Below are positions 11,101-20,100 of a stretch of DNA of 64,000 bases, piece after piece. Origin of the DNA: Rugalucina vietnamica (Eukaryota > Mollusca > Bivalvia > Lucinida > Lucinidae); assembly GCA_964017185.1 (NCBI GenBank), contig OZ024875.1, positions 65,219,043 to 65,283,042 of the forward strand, in the 5' to 3' direction. The notes below the pieces were generated by a model. The model ran no database searches. It was not told the origin of the DNA and was given only the letters and a program-made list of their open reading frames with translations. The number at the start of each line of letters is the position of its first letter. Position 1 is the first letter of the stretch. A program made the translations under genes and the position numbers.

Positions 11101-14100
11101 TGGTTTTCCCATGCATCGGCTCATTTTTAAATGCATGTAATACATACCAGCCTCTCTATTCTACAATGAAGTTTTGGAAACAAATTTATTACACGTATCA
11201 TTGCTGGAGCCTAAATGACCATTTTAAACTTACAAATAAAGTACAAATTGTAAACATATTTATACCTAACTACAGTTAACTCTTTTTATAAAACAGACTG
11301 GATATCAACCAAGGAAATTGACTTAGTTGTGGCCAACCTGAAACACATTTCTTTCTTTTTATATCACCACAAAATACCCATATCTTTGTTGCACTTTTTT
11401 CACCACAAAATACCCATATCTTTGTTGCACTCTTTTCACCACACAACACCCATATCTTTGTTAGACTTTTTCACCACAAAATACCGATATCTTCGTTGCA
11501 CTTTTTGCACCACAAAATACCCATACCTTTGTTGCACTCTTTTCAGCACAAAATACCCATATCTTTGTTACAATTTTCACCATAAAATACCCATATCTTT
11601 GTTGCATTTTTTTTTTCACCACAAAATACCCATATCTTTGTTGCACTTTTTTCACCACAAAATACCCATATCTTTGTTGCACTTTTTTTCACCACAAAAT
11701 ACCACAGGCGCTCGACGACTGGACTCATTTTTTTTTTTTTTTGCATTTTCACCCGTTGGAGACCCTTACGATATGTTCATGCAATTATTTTACCTTTAAA
11801 ACCTTTTCTATCAATCCTCAATCAACCCTCGTCTATGGGCTACTATATAGACAAGGTCGGAAACGCGGTGTCCTAGTTTAATTAGGGTCATGGGATTCCC
11901 CGCATCTCAAACTCGTACTTCACCCTTTACCGTTATTTCAATGCTGAGTGTCTACTTATGAGCGACTATGTAAAAGGTCTCACCCATTGCCTTCGTCAAA
12001 AATAAGCATAGTCGCCCGTAAACTTATATTTTATACCACCACCTGTCTACTTGGATGGGATCCCGAATGTTTTTGTATGGTGACCTTTCGTTTCTAGAAA
12101 TCAGTGGAAGGTCACTGTAAATATCGTATGAAAGAATCAATCTTACTGGATAATTGTATTGCATTGTTGCCATGACACTAGATCACAAAGTGTTTTGATT
12201 GGATATTAAATCAGCAACCTATGAAAACCAACGTAACACATATCACGTGCTGGCATAACACGTCGTGTGACCAGTGTATTTATAGTAATGTCACGGCTAG
12301 ATTGCCGATTTCATTCGGGATGTCCTCCAATTCTGTAGAATGCTTTAATTGTTAGTTTTTACGGGCGGTGGTGCTTATTTTGAATAAAGGCAATGGTCGA
12401 GATCTTTTACAAAGACACTCATGTATTGACAGCCAGCATTGAAATAACGGTAAAGGGTGAAGTATGAGTTTGAGATGCGGGGAATCCCATGACCCCAATT
12501 AAACTAGGACACCGCGTTTCCGACCTTGTCTATATAGTAGCCCATAGACGAGGGTTGATTGAGGATTGATAGAAAAGGTTTTAAAGGTAAAATAATTGCA
12601 TGAACATATCGTAAGGGTCTCCAAACGGGTGAAAATGCAAAAAAAAAAAAAAAACAAAAAAAAAACAAACAAACAAACAAACAAATAAGAGCTGTCGCAG
12701 GACAGCGTGCTCGACTGCTTCTGACCTTTGTCAAACATAAGGCCAAACCCGACCAGTAACCCAAAGCATTATGCTCATACATCTTTTTGCCTTGATGCAA
12801 TAAGGCAAAATCACTGAACCATGAAAGTTAACTGTAACTACTTAAGATTTAAAAATCTCACTCATATTGTGAAAGAAGTGTGTTCATATACCAACTGAGT
12901 GCCAAGACTCAAGGCAAAATCACTGAACCATGAAATAAGGTCACACTGACCTATAAGTATTTCAGGGTCAAAGGTCTAGTGATACTTACTCATAATGTGA
13001 AAGAAATATGATCATATACCCATTCAGTGTTGAGATATAAAGCAAAATCACTGAACCATGAAATTAGGTCATAGTGACCTATAAGTATGTTTGAGTTAAA
13101 GGTCTGGTCATACTCATTCATAATCAGAGGAAGTATGAAAAAATACCAACAGAGTGTCGAGATATAAGGCAAAATCACTGAACCATGAAACTAGGTCACA
13201 GTGACCCAGGAATACTTTACGGTCAAAGGTCTTGTCATACGCAAACATATCATGAAAGAAGTATGTTCATATATCAATTGAGTGCCGAGATATAAAGGAA
13301 AATCACTGAACCGTGAAATTAGGTCATATTGACCTAGGACTACTTTAGGGTCAAAGGTCTTGTCATACACAAACATAGTGTGAAAGAACTTTGTTCATAA
13401 ACCACTTGAGTGCCGAGATATAAGGCAAAGTCACTGAACCGTGAAATTAGGTCACAGTGACCTATAAGTATATTGGGGTCAAAGGTCTGGTCATACTCAC
13501 CCATAATCTGAAAAAAGTATGAAAATATACTAACTGAGTGTCAAGATATAAGGCAAAATCACTGAACCGTGAAATTAGGTCACAGTGACCTAGGACTACT
13601 TCAGGGTCAAAGGTCTTGTCATACGCAAACATACTTTGAAAGAAGTTTGTTCATAAACCATTTGAGTACGGAGATATAAGGCAAAGTCACTGAACCGTGA
13701 AATTAGGTCACAGTGACCTATAAGTATATTGGGGTCAAAGGTCTGGTCATACTCACCCATAATCTGAAAAAAGTATGAAAATATACTAACTGAGTGTCAA
13801 GATATAAGGCAAAATCACTGAACCGTGAAATTAGGTCACAGTGACCTAGGACTACTTCAGGGTCAAAGGTCTTGTCATACGCAAACATACTTTGAAAGAA
13901 GTTTGTTCATAAACCATTTGAGTACGGAGATATAAGGCAAAGTCACTGAACCGTGAAATTAGGTCACAGTGACCTATAAGTATATTGGGGTCAAAGGTCT
14001 GGTCGTACTCACTCATAATCTGAAAGAAGTAAAAAAATATACTAATTGAGTGCCAAGATATAAGGCAAAATCACTGAACCATGGAAAGTAGGTCAACTGA

Positions 14101-16258
14101 CCCTTACCGTCATGACACACAAGTCAGTGTCACAAAGTCAAAAGATGAATGACCAACCATCTTCCTAAGTTGTTTCTATTAAAAAATAAAAAGAAAAAAA
14201 AATTCAGGGAGTTCTAGATTTTGACCTCTAGCCCCGCCCCCCTGACTCCGACCCAGAGGTCCGATGTCATGGAACCTAATGTGTATGAAGTATGAATGCT
14301 TTATGATAAGTTGTTGTCAAGATATGGACTCCTTGTAAAAGTTACACAGCAGTACATCTATTTTTTACAGTGTTCTAGTTTTTAACCTCTAGCCCCACCC
14401 CCCAGGCATGGACCCAGAGATCCGATGCCATGAAATGAAACTCAGCCCTACAGGGTACCTATGGTCCGAGTATGAAAGCCCTCTGATAAAAGGTTTTCAA
14501 GATATAGACTTCTAGAATACTATATCACAGAAAAGCCATTATTATTAATGGTGTTCTAGATTTTAACCTCTAGCCCCACCCCCTGGCATGGACCCAGGGA
14601 TCTGATGCCATGGAATAAAAGCCGACCCTACAGGGTGTCCATGGCCCAAGTATCAATGCTTTCTGATGAGTGGTTGTCAAGATATAGACTTCTAGAAAAC
14701 TTTAACACAAGAATTGCCATTTTTGAAGGTGTTCTAGATTTTAACCTCCAGCCCCACCCCATGGCCTGGACCCAGGGGCCCGATGCCATGGAATGAAAGC
14801 TAACCCTACAGGGTATCTATGGTCCAAATATGAATGCTTTCTGATGAGTGGTTGTGAAGATATGGACTTCTAGAAAACTTTAACGCAAGTGTGACGCGCA
14901 CGGGAACGCGCACGCGCACGCGCACGGGAACGGGAACGTGGACGACCGGGGTGACTGCAATAGCTCTATGCACTTCGTGCAGTCGAGCTAAAAATGAGTC
15001 CAGTCGTCGAGCGCCTGTGCAAAATACCCATACCTTTGTTACAATTTTTTTCACCATAAAATACCCATATCTTTGTTGCACTATTTTATCATCATACCCA
15101 CCTTGAGCCCCTGCCCCGTATGATCTTGCGGGTCTTAGATCCCTCTCAGCCTTAGCATACTTGGCGGCTGACACCATCTTCATGGATTTGGTGATCTTCT
15201 GAATGTTGGTTACTGACTTCAATCTCATACGAACTGAAACGATCAACAGATGATTAGAAATTGTGAAAAACTTCAAGCTCACTTGCTCAGCAACATGTCC
15301 CTGGGAGTTCACACTAAGCACAATAACTTGTTAAAGGGTTAATGAGAAAATACAGATATGTAATTGTTTTTATAATTCAAACAGTGAAGACGGAGCAAAT
15401 GTATAATCATTGTCTAGCATAGGTTGATATCTTTTAAGCATAGGTTGTGCACATGCAAGTACAATGCAATGACACTAACTTTTAGAAACAGATATCAAGT
15501 CTTTATATGCTTGATGCGATTTGCTCTCATTATTACTGTGATTTGATCTTAGAAGTTTGGCAATTATGCCTGCATCTGTTTGAAAAAGTACCTTTGTGAA
15601 AAATTTTCTACCAAAACACTGATTATTGCTATACAGACATTTATAATGATACGAGCCATGTCGTGAGAAAACAAGAATTTTGTGCATACGAAAAAAACAG
15701 GCGCAGATCAGTTGTGCAGGAACTGCCTTTGTCTCTGCTCCATGGATAGCATGATGCCTCTGCTTTCTTAATCTGTAGTTTCAAGCTCCTAGCTTTCTGC
15801 TGTGACTGCACTGCCTGATTGGTGTTGGACATGGTCGGAAACTCCAAAGACCAGTTCTTCTTGTTTTGTTTGTTTTCCTGTTACTCCCATCAATCAATTT
15901 CTGATTATTCTTGGGAGGTGTACATTGTACACTCCGGTGTGTTTGCAGGATGAGCCTACATGCTTGAGGATAGAACCTGTGTAGGGATCTTTAACCTGCA
16001 CAGGGGATGACTGTCCCTGCACAGGGGGCCTCCAGTTAACGTCCCGATCCGAAGGACGGCGCACTGTATCATGTCATTCCTGCAAATGACACAAAGGGAA
16101 GCAAGTTCGGACCAACAAATTTTCCTCGCCGCCGGCGGGGATCGAACCCGGGACCTCTAGCACAAGAAGCCAGTGCGCTAACCACTCGGCTATCTCGCTT
16201 CCCGCGGCTCAAATGATACTTACTCTCTTTCAAGGTAGCCATGCCACGCACCTGGGTG
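5078..16258 (-). CDS. ATP5F1C: mitochondrial ATP synthase subunit gamma (whole gene, six exons placed)
   Basis: This encodes the central rotor stalk of F1Fo-ATP synthase, which couples proton flow to ATP synthesis at the inner mitochondrial membrane. Exons on the minus strand: 16258-16224, 15233-15102, 10836-10638, 7429-7286, 6263-6043 and 5178-5078. All borders are GT-AG and the phases agree: 832 nt, which is one split-codon base plus 277 codons including TAA. Family marks are MATLKE then [17 protein letters not shown] (N-terminal helix), [21 protein letters not shown] and [17 protein letters not shown] (C-terminal helix). About 276 residues are encoded from exon 2 on, which matches the usual mature length. 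The first coding exon is uncertain: the acceptor TTTTTTTTCAG before exon 2 implies an upstream exon, yet reading through it gives an in-frame ATG at 16,296. Introns are packed with repeats, and exons 4 and 6 have tandem partial copies next to them. Confidence 0.93.
5602..6042 (-). repeat. three tandem partial copies of ATP5F1C exon 6 plus its 5' splice site
   Basis: Three units of about 140 bp abut true exon 6 on its donor side: about 5,602-5,735 (most diverged), 5,740-5,875 and 5,880-6,035 (closest). Each repeats the 3' part of the exon through the GCCG|GTAAG donor. In the nearest copy only about 9 bases separate the true donor from the start of the copied exon sequence, so there is no acceptor and the copies cannot be normal exons. 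The two outer copies lack the block encoding CSEQSAR and are decaying. All three keep a GT at the donor. Confidence 0.85.
6043..6263 (-). CDS. ATP5F1C: ATP5F1C exon 6
   Basis: The acceptor is TTGTTTCAG and the donor is GCCG|GTAAGTT. The 221-bp exon encodes [14 protein letters not shown], then [20 protein letters not shown], then [18 protein letters not shown]. These are strongly conserved gamma-subunit segments. Its 3' part is the source of the adjacent partial copies at 5,602-6,042. Confidence 0.93.
6443..6770 (+). mobile_element. TGAGCC-type MITE copy with an internal 23-bp tandem expansion
   Basis: It carries the family signature (GAGGAATTGTACTATCCG, CTGATCAGCTT) within intron 5 of ATP5F1C. 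The right terminal region has expanded into four copies of a 23-bp unit (TTTTCTCATAAGCGAAAAAC plus CGG) at about 6,656-6,755. Both termini are diverged. Confidence 0.6.
6771..7285. other. intron 5 remainder with a SINE-tail-like fragment
   Basis: Most of this stretch is unrecognised. The part at about 7,170-7,270 (ATAAACCGAGGTCCCGTC then an ATCA-rich tail) resembles the 3' portion of a molluscan SINE I know from memory. This is a weak call. The frame at 6,820-7,197 has no recognisable protein features. Confidence 0.3.
7286..7429 (-). CDS. ATP5F1C: ATP5F1C exon 5
   Basis: The acceptor is CTATTTCTAG and the donor is TTCAA|GTAAGTT. The 144-bp exon encodes [20 protein letters not shown], then [20 protein letters not shown] and TLYYNFFK. 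It matches the family segment that follows the SDRGLCG region. It is in phase with exons 4 and 6. Confidence 0.93.
7723..9044 (+). mobile_element. Helitron2/pearl-like element 3 with eight 151-bp repeats
   Basis: The 5' end has a hairpin (GTCAGA-GAA-TCTGAC) followed by TATAGCCCCGCTT. The 3' end is a hairpin with TATAGCCCC paired to GGGGCTATA. The two ends are complementary (AGCCCCGCTT/AAGCGGGGCT). The core has eight tandem units near 7,797, 7,941, 8,092, 8,243, 8,394, 8,545, 8,696 and 8,847, each with AACAATCCCAAGCTAGATC. It lies in intron 4 of ATP5F1C. Reading frames across the array are by-products of a 151-bp unit. A truncated inverted copy lies at 51,815-52,398. Confidence 0.75.
9236..10637 (-). 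repeat. nine tandem partial copies of ATP5F1C exon 4 plus its 5' splice site
   Basis: Units of 155-156 bp lie directly downstream (minus strand) of true exon 4. The same internal landmark recurs at 9,416, 9,571, 9,727, 9,883, 10,038, 10,194, 10,349, 10,504 and 10,660 (the last is the real exon), and a more diverged unit lies at 9,246. Each unit contains exon sequence for about [16 protein letters not shown], then [20 protein letters not shown], the donor and about 50 bp of intron. No pyrimidine-rich acceptor precedes the units. Plus-strand frames here are artefacts. Two units have a mutated donor (10,170-10,171 and 10,480-10,481). Confidence 0.9.
10638..10836 (-). CDS. ATP5F1C: ATP5F1C exon 4
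   Basis: The acceptor is CTGTTTTCAG and the donor is CAGAA|GTAAGTCAG. The 199-bp exon encodes [20 protein letters not shown], then the hallmark [16 protein letters not shown], and ends [10 protein letters not shown] plus a split lysine codon. It is the only full-length copy: the downstream units lack the first half that includes SDRGLCGG. Confidence 0.93.
10889..11122 (+). mobile_element. TGAGCC-ended MITE copy in ATP5F1C intron 3
   Basis: The left end TTGAGCCTGTGCATGAGAAA and the right end GGTTTTCCCATGCATCGGCT with CA are inverted and complementary. The family core (GAGGAATTGTACTATCCG, GCTGATCAGCTT) is present. No clear target duplication. Confidence 0.7.
11345..11703. repeat. 35-bp minisatellite, left part
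   Basis: About ten units of roughly 35 bp built on CACCACAAAATACCCATATC followed by TTTGTTGCACTTTTT. The array resumes at 15,022-15,085, next to the exon 3 donor. It was therefore one array, now split by the 3.3-kb insertion between. Confidence 0.85.
12687..14994 (+). mobile_element. Helitron2/pearl-like element 2 with two tandem arrays
   Basis: The 5' end (AGAGCTGTCGCAGGACAGCG) is shared with the element at 3,100 and is followed by GCTCGACTGC. The 3' end has GGGGTGACTGCAATAGCTC, a hairpin GCAC-TTC-GTGC, and GCAGTCGAGCTAAAA. The inner ends pair (GCTCGACTGC/GCAGTCGAGC). Array one (12,800-14,090) has eleven units of about 127 bp. Array two (14,205-14,880) has four units of about 170-180 bp with TTAACCTCTAGCCCCACCCC. 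A GCACGC-rich stretch (14,890-14,940) precedes the 3' hairpin. No transposase is encoded. Confidence 0.75.
12939..13974. promoter_or_regulatory. array of nine GGTCAnnnTGACC palindromes (nuclear-receptor-type sites)
   Basis: Perfect GGTCAnnnTGACC inverted repeats start at 12,939, 13,067, 13,194, 13,322, 13,450, 13,578, 13,706, 13,834 and 13,962, about 128 bp apart, with spacers CAC, TAG, CAG, TAT and then CAG five times. Nearly every unit also has GGGTCAAAGGTCT or a close variant, a DR1-like arrangement. IR3 and DR1 are established binding layouts for estrogen-receptor and RXR/HNF4-type receptors. Actual binding here is inference. Confidence 0.45.
15022..15085. repeat. 35-bp minisatellite, right part
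   Basis: Two units of the 11,345-11,703 minisatellite (CAAAATACCCATACCTTTGT and relatives). It ends about 17 bp inside the intron from the exon 3 donor at 15,102. Confidence 0.85.
15102..15233 (-). CDS. ATP5F1C: ATP5F1C exon 3
   Basis: The acceptor is GTTTCAG and the donor is CTCAAG|GTGGGT. The 132-bp exon encodes [40 protein letters not shown] and AGAQ. This is the conserved N-terminal rotor helix of subunit gamma. It joins exon 2 through a split isoleucine codon and exon 4 through a split alanine codon. Confidence 0.95.
15648..15850 (+). mobile_element. degenerate TGAGCC-type MITE fragment
   Basis: Weak match: CGAGCCATGTCGTGAGAAAA at the left, GGCGCAGATCAG in the middle and a GGTCGGAAAC end near 15,842. 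It is too diverged for firm borders. Confidence 0.3.
15862..16207 (-). mobile_element. tRNA-derived SINE (family B) in ATP5F1C intron 2
   Basis: On the minus strand the head (about 16,207-16,125) has box A TAGCCGAGTGGTTAGCGC and box B GGTTCGATCCC, as in a tRNA with a long variable arm. A body with AACTGGAGGCCCCCTGTGCA follows, then an A/C-rich tail near 15,870. It sits only about 16 bp inside the intron from the exon 2 donor. There is no tRNA-like 3' end or processing site, so I call a SINE. Confidence 0.7.
16224..16258 (-). CDS. ATP5F1C: ATP5F1C exon 2 (presequence cleavage region)
   Basis: A 35-bp exon reading [11 protein letters not shown] between acceptor TTTTTTTTCAG and donor GAGA|GTAAGTATC. 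It corresponds to the junction of the mitochondrial presequence and the mature N terminus (VRxMATLK in known subunits). If no upstream exon exists, translation could start at an in-frame ATG at 16,296. That would give the leader [13 protein letters not shown], which is basic and hydroxylated and not impossible. Confidence 0.85.
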
Positions 16259-16354
16259 CTGAAAAAAAATGATATCATATTCATGAATCTTGCCATTAGA
16301 AGATATGTCCTTGTCTACAATGTCATAATTTCTACAAAATCAAAATCAATCTTA

Positions 16355-16927
16355 AACAGCAGTCACACATTAGCGTATAGGCCGGGCGTGTTGACAAAAA
16401 CGTAAAATTCAACTTACGCCAGGAGCACGTCGGAGACATGTTAGAAGCGCATTACATGCGCGCTTTGTACGCTTGGTGTACGTCCGGTGGGCGTCGCTGT
16501 ATGTCGCTAAAAATCGTTTAGTAGCATTTGGGATTAAAAAAATTTAAACATGCTTCAAAATTTTCTTATACGTTTTGAATAAGTTCCACGCTTGTTACAG
16601 GCGCGTTGAATACGCTTCTAACACGTTCGGCACACGTTTGAGGCACGCCAGTGCATGCTACATACACGTTCCGATTTTATAAGATATTGCTTCAGTAGCG
16701 TGCCCCAAGCGTGTGTGTATCGCGTGTTTGGGACGTAACACAAACATACTCCAAAACGTTGAGATTTTTATACGTCCGGCACACGCCTCGGTCACGCGCT
16801 ACTGTGTGACTGCTAAAGCGAGTTAAAGAAACAAATCAATTTTTATACGTCCAAAATCTTCAGCGTGTTGAGATTTTTCATACGTCCGGCGCGCGTTTGG
16901 GTTATACGCTACAGTGTGACTGCTGTT
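16355..16927. mobile_element. PIF/Harbinger-like MITE with TTA target duplication
   Basis: Terminal inverted repeats of about 25 bp (AACAGCAGTCACACATTAGC then GTATA, with two mismatches on the right). They are flanked by TTA at 16,352-16,354 and 16,928-16,930. A 3-bp TWA duplication is typical of PIF/Harbinger. The interior repeats scrambled ACGC/GCGT and ACGTCCGGC motifs. A further inner copy of the terminus lies near 16,797-16,815. No ORF. Confidence 0.7.
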
Positions 16928-17337
16928 TTAGTTCTTGTATAAATCAGACACAATTTAAGACAAGTGAAAACTTTATCAACCTAGATGCAAAGTATGGAAA
17001 TATTTATAGTTTTTTTGTTGTCTTGTTTTAATTTGAAAGTAGGTGGTGATCAGAAAATGATCAACTCAGCATCTAAGTAGTTACCCAAATATTGATTAGT
17101 AAAGGTTTGGGACTTGGAGCCAGTGACTCCCAATTGTTCAATGACATAAAAAATTGGATGTCAGAAAGTCGCTGACCACCAATATCGCACATACTCAGTC
17201 TTTTCAAGTGTTTTATATACATCTACTTATAAGATTTTATATAGAAATTTGTTTTCATATTGTAATTTGAAACAGTTGGAAATTCTGAATGAAAATAACT
17301 ACGACTTGGCTTGATTTCCAGACAATATGCAGGATTG
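16928..17337. other. no gene recognised
   Basis: A short piece at about 17,043-17,080 (GGTGATCAGAAAATGATCAA then CTCAGCATC) resembles the tail of the LINE fragment near 34,420-34,455. Nothing else stands out. Confidence 0.4.
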
Positions 17338-18567
17338 CAGGTAGGGGAAAGATATTGATTTATAGCGTTTCTATAAATTTATAGATACCCTTTAAGGCTG
17401 AACTTAAAAAATTGGATGAACTTAAAAAATTCTCTGTTTGTCGTCACCCGACCGACCCATCAAAATTGCCCCTACCCCAAAAAAATTTTTATTGACATTC
17501 ACAAGGAATTTTTTCAATATATATTTGCCCGAGAGTGCAATATTGTGCAGTCCTACAGTATGAAGAGTAGCTTTCTATATGATTCTGAACAAAAATCGAA
17601 TCCTTTCCTCTGTAAAAGTCAAATAAAAAATATCATTTAGTTCAGTCAAAATAACAAAAAAAAAAAAAAAAACAAAAAAAACAACAACTACCGGCCGACT
17701 ACCGATCGACCGACCCAATCATAAAACTATGGGTTGGGTGACAGCAAACAAAACATTTATTAAGGATGGCCTAAATTTATAGAAAAGAATGTTTTATAAA
17801 TTTATAGATCAAAAAGGTAATCTGTCTGCGAAATGTCACAGAATGAGAAACGCATCCTGAAACGGTGTCCACATTCGTGTCTAGGGTCTATGCCACGGAA
17901 TGTCGCTTTTCATTTTTGCGTGGGATGTGTAGCTTGCTGATGAAGTTACAAACAAAACAGCGCATCTTTTCTAATCAGATTTAACTACGCATATAGATAT
18001 AATTGATTAAAACTACTCATATTATCAAGCAAATGTATGATGAGAAAGTATTACTACAAGGCAAACAAAAAAGCCAATAAATCTTTATGAAACAAAATCA
18101 TAATAATTCGACTGCCTTTCAGAGGAATTGGCTTTATAAATGTAAAAAGCTAGTACTTGTTTAAGGTTGACAAAGCCTTAAAGCAACATTGCAGCAAAAC
18201 TAAAGAAATTAGACTGACTTATTTATTCCAGATGGCATCCAAAAATATAGCTGGAACAACTCTGATGATAAATCCAGCTCTGAAAGTCATTATACCAAAC
18301 ATAAATGGTGAAATACATGAAGCATTTTCAATTCAGTTTCTGTAGCAAACTACACATCCCATGCAAAAACGAAAGGCGACATTCCGTAGCGCAGGCCCTC
18401 GATACAAATGTGTACACAATTTCAGGATGCGTTTTTCATTCGGTGATGTTTCGCAGACAGTATACCGGTTTGATCTATAAATTTAAAAAACATTTTTCTA
18501 TAAATTTATAGACTGATACTCTATAAATTTCTAGAAACTCTATAAATCAATATCTTTCCTCTACCTG
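17338..18567. mobile_element. long-armed foldback element (CAGGTAG termini)
   Basis: The ends are CAGGTAGGGGAAAGATATTG and its complement. The arms then continue with ATAAATTTATAG repeats and a long pair: 17,775-17,940 against 18,330-18,510 (CTGTCTGCGAAA, CGCATCCTGAAA, GGAATGTCGC, TGGGATGTGTAG in both). The left arm is interrupted by a separate insertion at about 17,391-17,771. No target duplication was found and no transposase is encoded. Confidence 0.75.
17391..17771. mobile_element. nested MITE in the left foldback arm
   Basis: This interval is missing from the right arm. Its ends are inverted: TTTAAGGC...CTGTTTGTCGTCACCCGACC on the left, and GGGTTGGGTGACAGCAAACA...GGATGGCCTAAA on the right. 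It holds a frame at 17,416-17,640 with no recognisable features. Confidence 0.6.
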
Positions 18568-20100
18568 ATATGTATAGGGAAATCTCCAATCATGTCATTC
18601 ATTGATTCATTGCAAACCTAAAAGATGATTCCAGATCTTGTCCTCCTTTTAGCCAAATATAGATGTTTAAACAATATTGATATCATTTCAATTACACAGA
18701 TATCTCATGGAACTTATATATGCGTTATTTAAGGAACAGATGTTGGCATTATGTTGTCAAATGTGGTTGAGGAAACCAGAGAACCTGGGAAAAACCACTG
18801 AACAATCCACCAACCTTAGACAGGCGACCACTACCCTGCCGTCTGCCTTGGCCTGGATTCAAACCCACATTACCGAGGAGACAAGCTGGTGTGTTATACA
18901 ATGGCAGTGGCTAGAGATATGGTAGAGATATGGCTAAACGTACTGTACCATATCTCTAGCCGTTGGGCTAAAGATACTGTATTGTATCTTAATTTAGCCA
19001 TTCTGTTGGGTATGGCTTAAGGTATGGTATAGAAAAAATCGAAAGTATATCTAATGCGAATCATATGACTAAGGATACGGAAGACTTAAGATACAAGAAA
19101 TCAATCTTGAGGTTTAAAGTTTTTTATTTTCAAACGAACCTCAATAAAAATCTCTATCATTATACATTTTTATGTGTGTGCTATGCGGGCATGTGTGTGT
19201 GTGTGTGCACTATGCTCAGTCAAGACATACAATACTTTAGATCAATATCAAAAGGCATTGAGTTGTTTTTGTAACTAGTATGTACGTTCTTGTCGATGCA
19301 TGAAGATAGAAATAGCCTTGATTAGGTATTTAAACAACCCCAGGAATAAAATGTCAACCCCACAATGTGTGTACAACAATTAATCTGTTAATGACATACC
19401 AGGAGTCTATAATCTTATAGGCTCCTGTAACATACTGATTAATTTTGCCATGTCACTAAAACACTTAAAAGATAAACAATTAGCCATTGACTCAGCAAAG
19501 CCATCTAAGCCAACTCACTACCATACTTTTAGTTTCGTTCTTTCATGACCCTGACTCGCAGTGCCTGCCAAAAATGCTTGCGAGGGCATAGGCAGTATTC
19601 GAAGATAGATAGTTAGAAGTTATGAAGTAACTATTTAAATGAAAATCCAAAGCAATTAAGATTTTTATTCAATTCAAACATGGTACATTTTTATTGCATG
19701 CAGAAGATTCGACTCATATCGTCAGAATATCACTTTAAGTCAGGAAAAAAATCTGCTGCTTAGTGCTATCAGAATGCAGAAAGTGTTAATTTCTACACAG
19801 ATTTAAGAACGCGATGTTGCATGTCACGCTTAATAGGAACTGTTTGGATAAATGTCAAATTCGAACGTATGCGTCGTTGAGTGTTACATACCTTTAGCCT
19901 GCAGGCTAAAGAATCAGAATGCGCTATTAGAATGCAGAAAGAGTAGATTTCTACACAGCCTTAAATACGAGACATCGCACGTCACGCCTGATAGGAACCG
20001 TTTGGATATCAAATGTCAAATTTGAATGATATTAAATGTCAAATTTGAATGTACCTGTTTAGTGTATTTAAATATAGTAATATACACATACATGTAACAT
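18568..20100. other. intergenic with small repeats
   Basis: No gene was recognised. Seen: short ATATCTCTAGCC palindromes at 18,900-18,990; a (TG)n tract near 19,190; a LINE-tail-like piece at about 19,546-19,613 (TGCGAGGGCATAGGCAGTAT then AGATAGATAG); and a diverged direct duplication, 19,767-19,868 against 19,923-20,036 (AGAATGCAGAAAG, TTTCTACACAG, GTCACGC, ATAGGAAC in both). Confidence 0.45.

Larger units (their letters stand above)
11704..15021. mobile_element. long-armed foldback element, split by a Helitron-like insertion
   Basis: The left arm begins ACAGGCGCTCGACGACTGGA, then CTCATTTTT and a T-run, then GCATTTTCACCCG, and continues to about 12,030. The complementary arm runs from about 12,352 to 12,650 and breaks off in an A-run. 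The missing terminus (ATGAGTCCAGTCGTCGAGCG then CCTGTG) is at 14,995-15,021. The arms are therefore over 300 bp with a loop of about 320 bp, and the interval 12,687-14,994 is a later insertion. No coding capacity. Confidence 0.75.

Noticed and set aside
11329-11799. Plus and minus frames with repeated HHKIPISLL / [10 protein letters not shown] peptides
   Set aside because: They arise from the 35-bp intronic minisatellite and have no protein features.
12800-14090. Regularly spaced repeats recalling a CRISPR array
   Set aside because: Units of about 127 bp are repeated along their whole length with no unique spacers, in a eukaryotic transposon.
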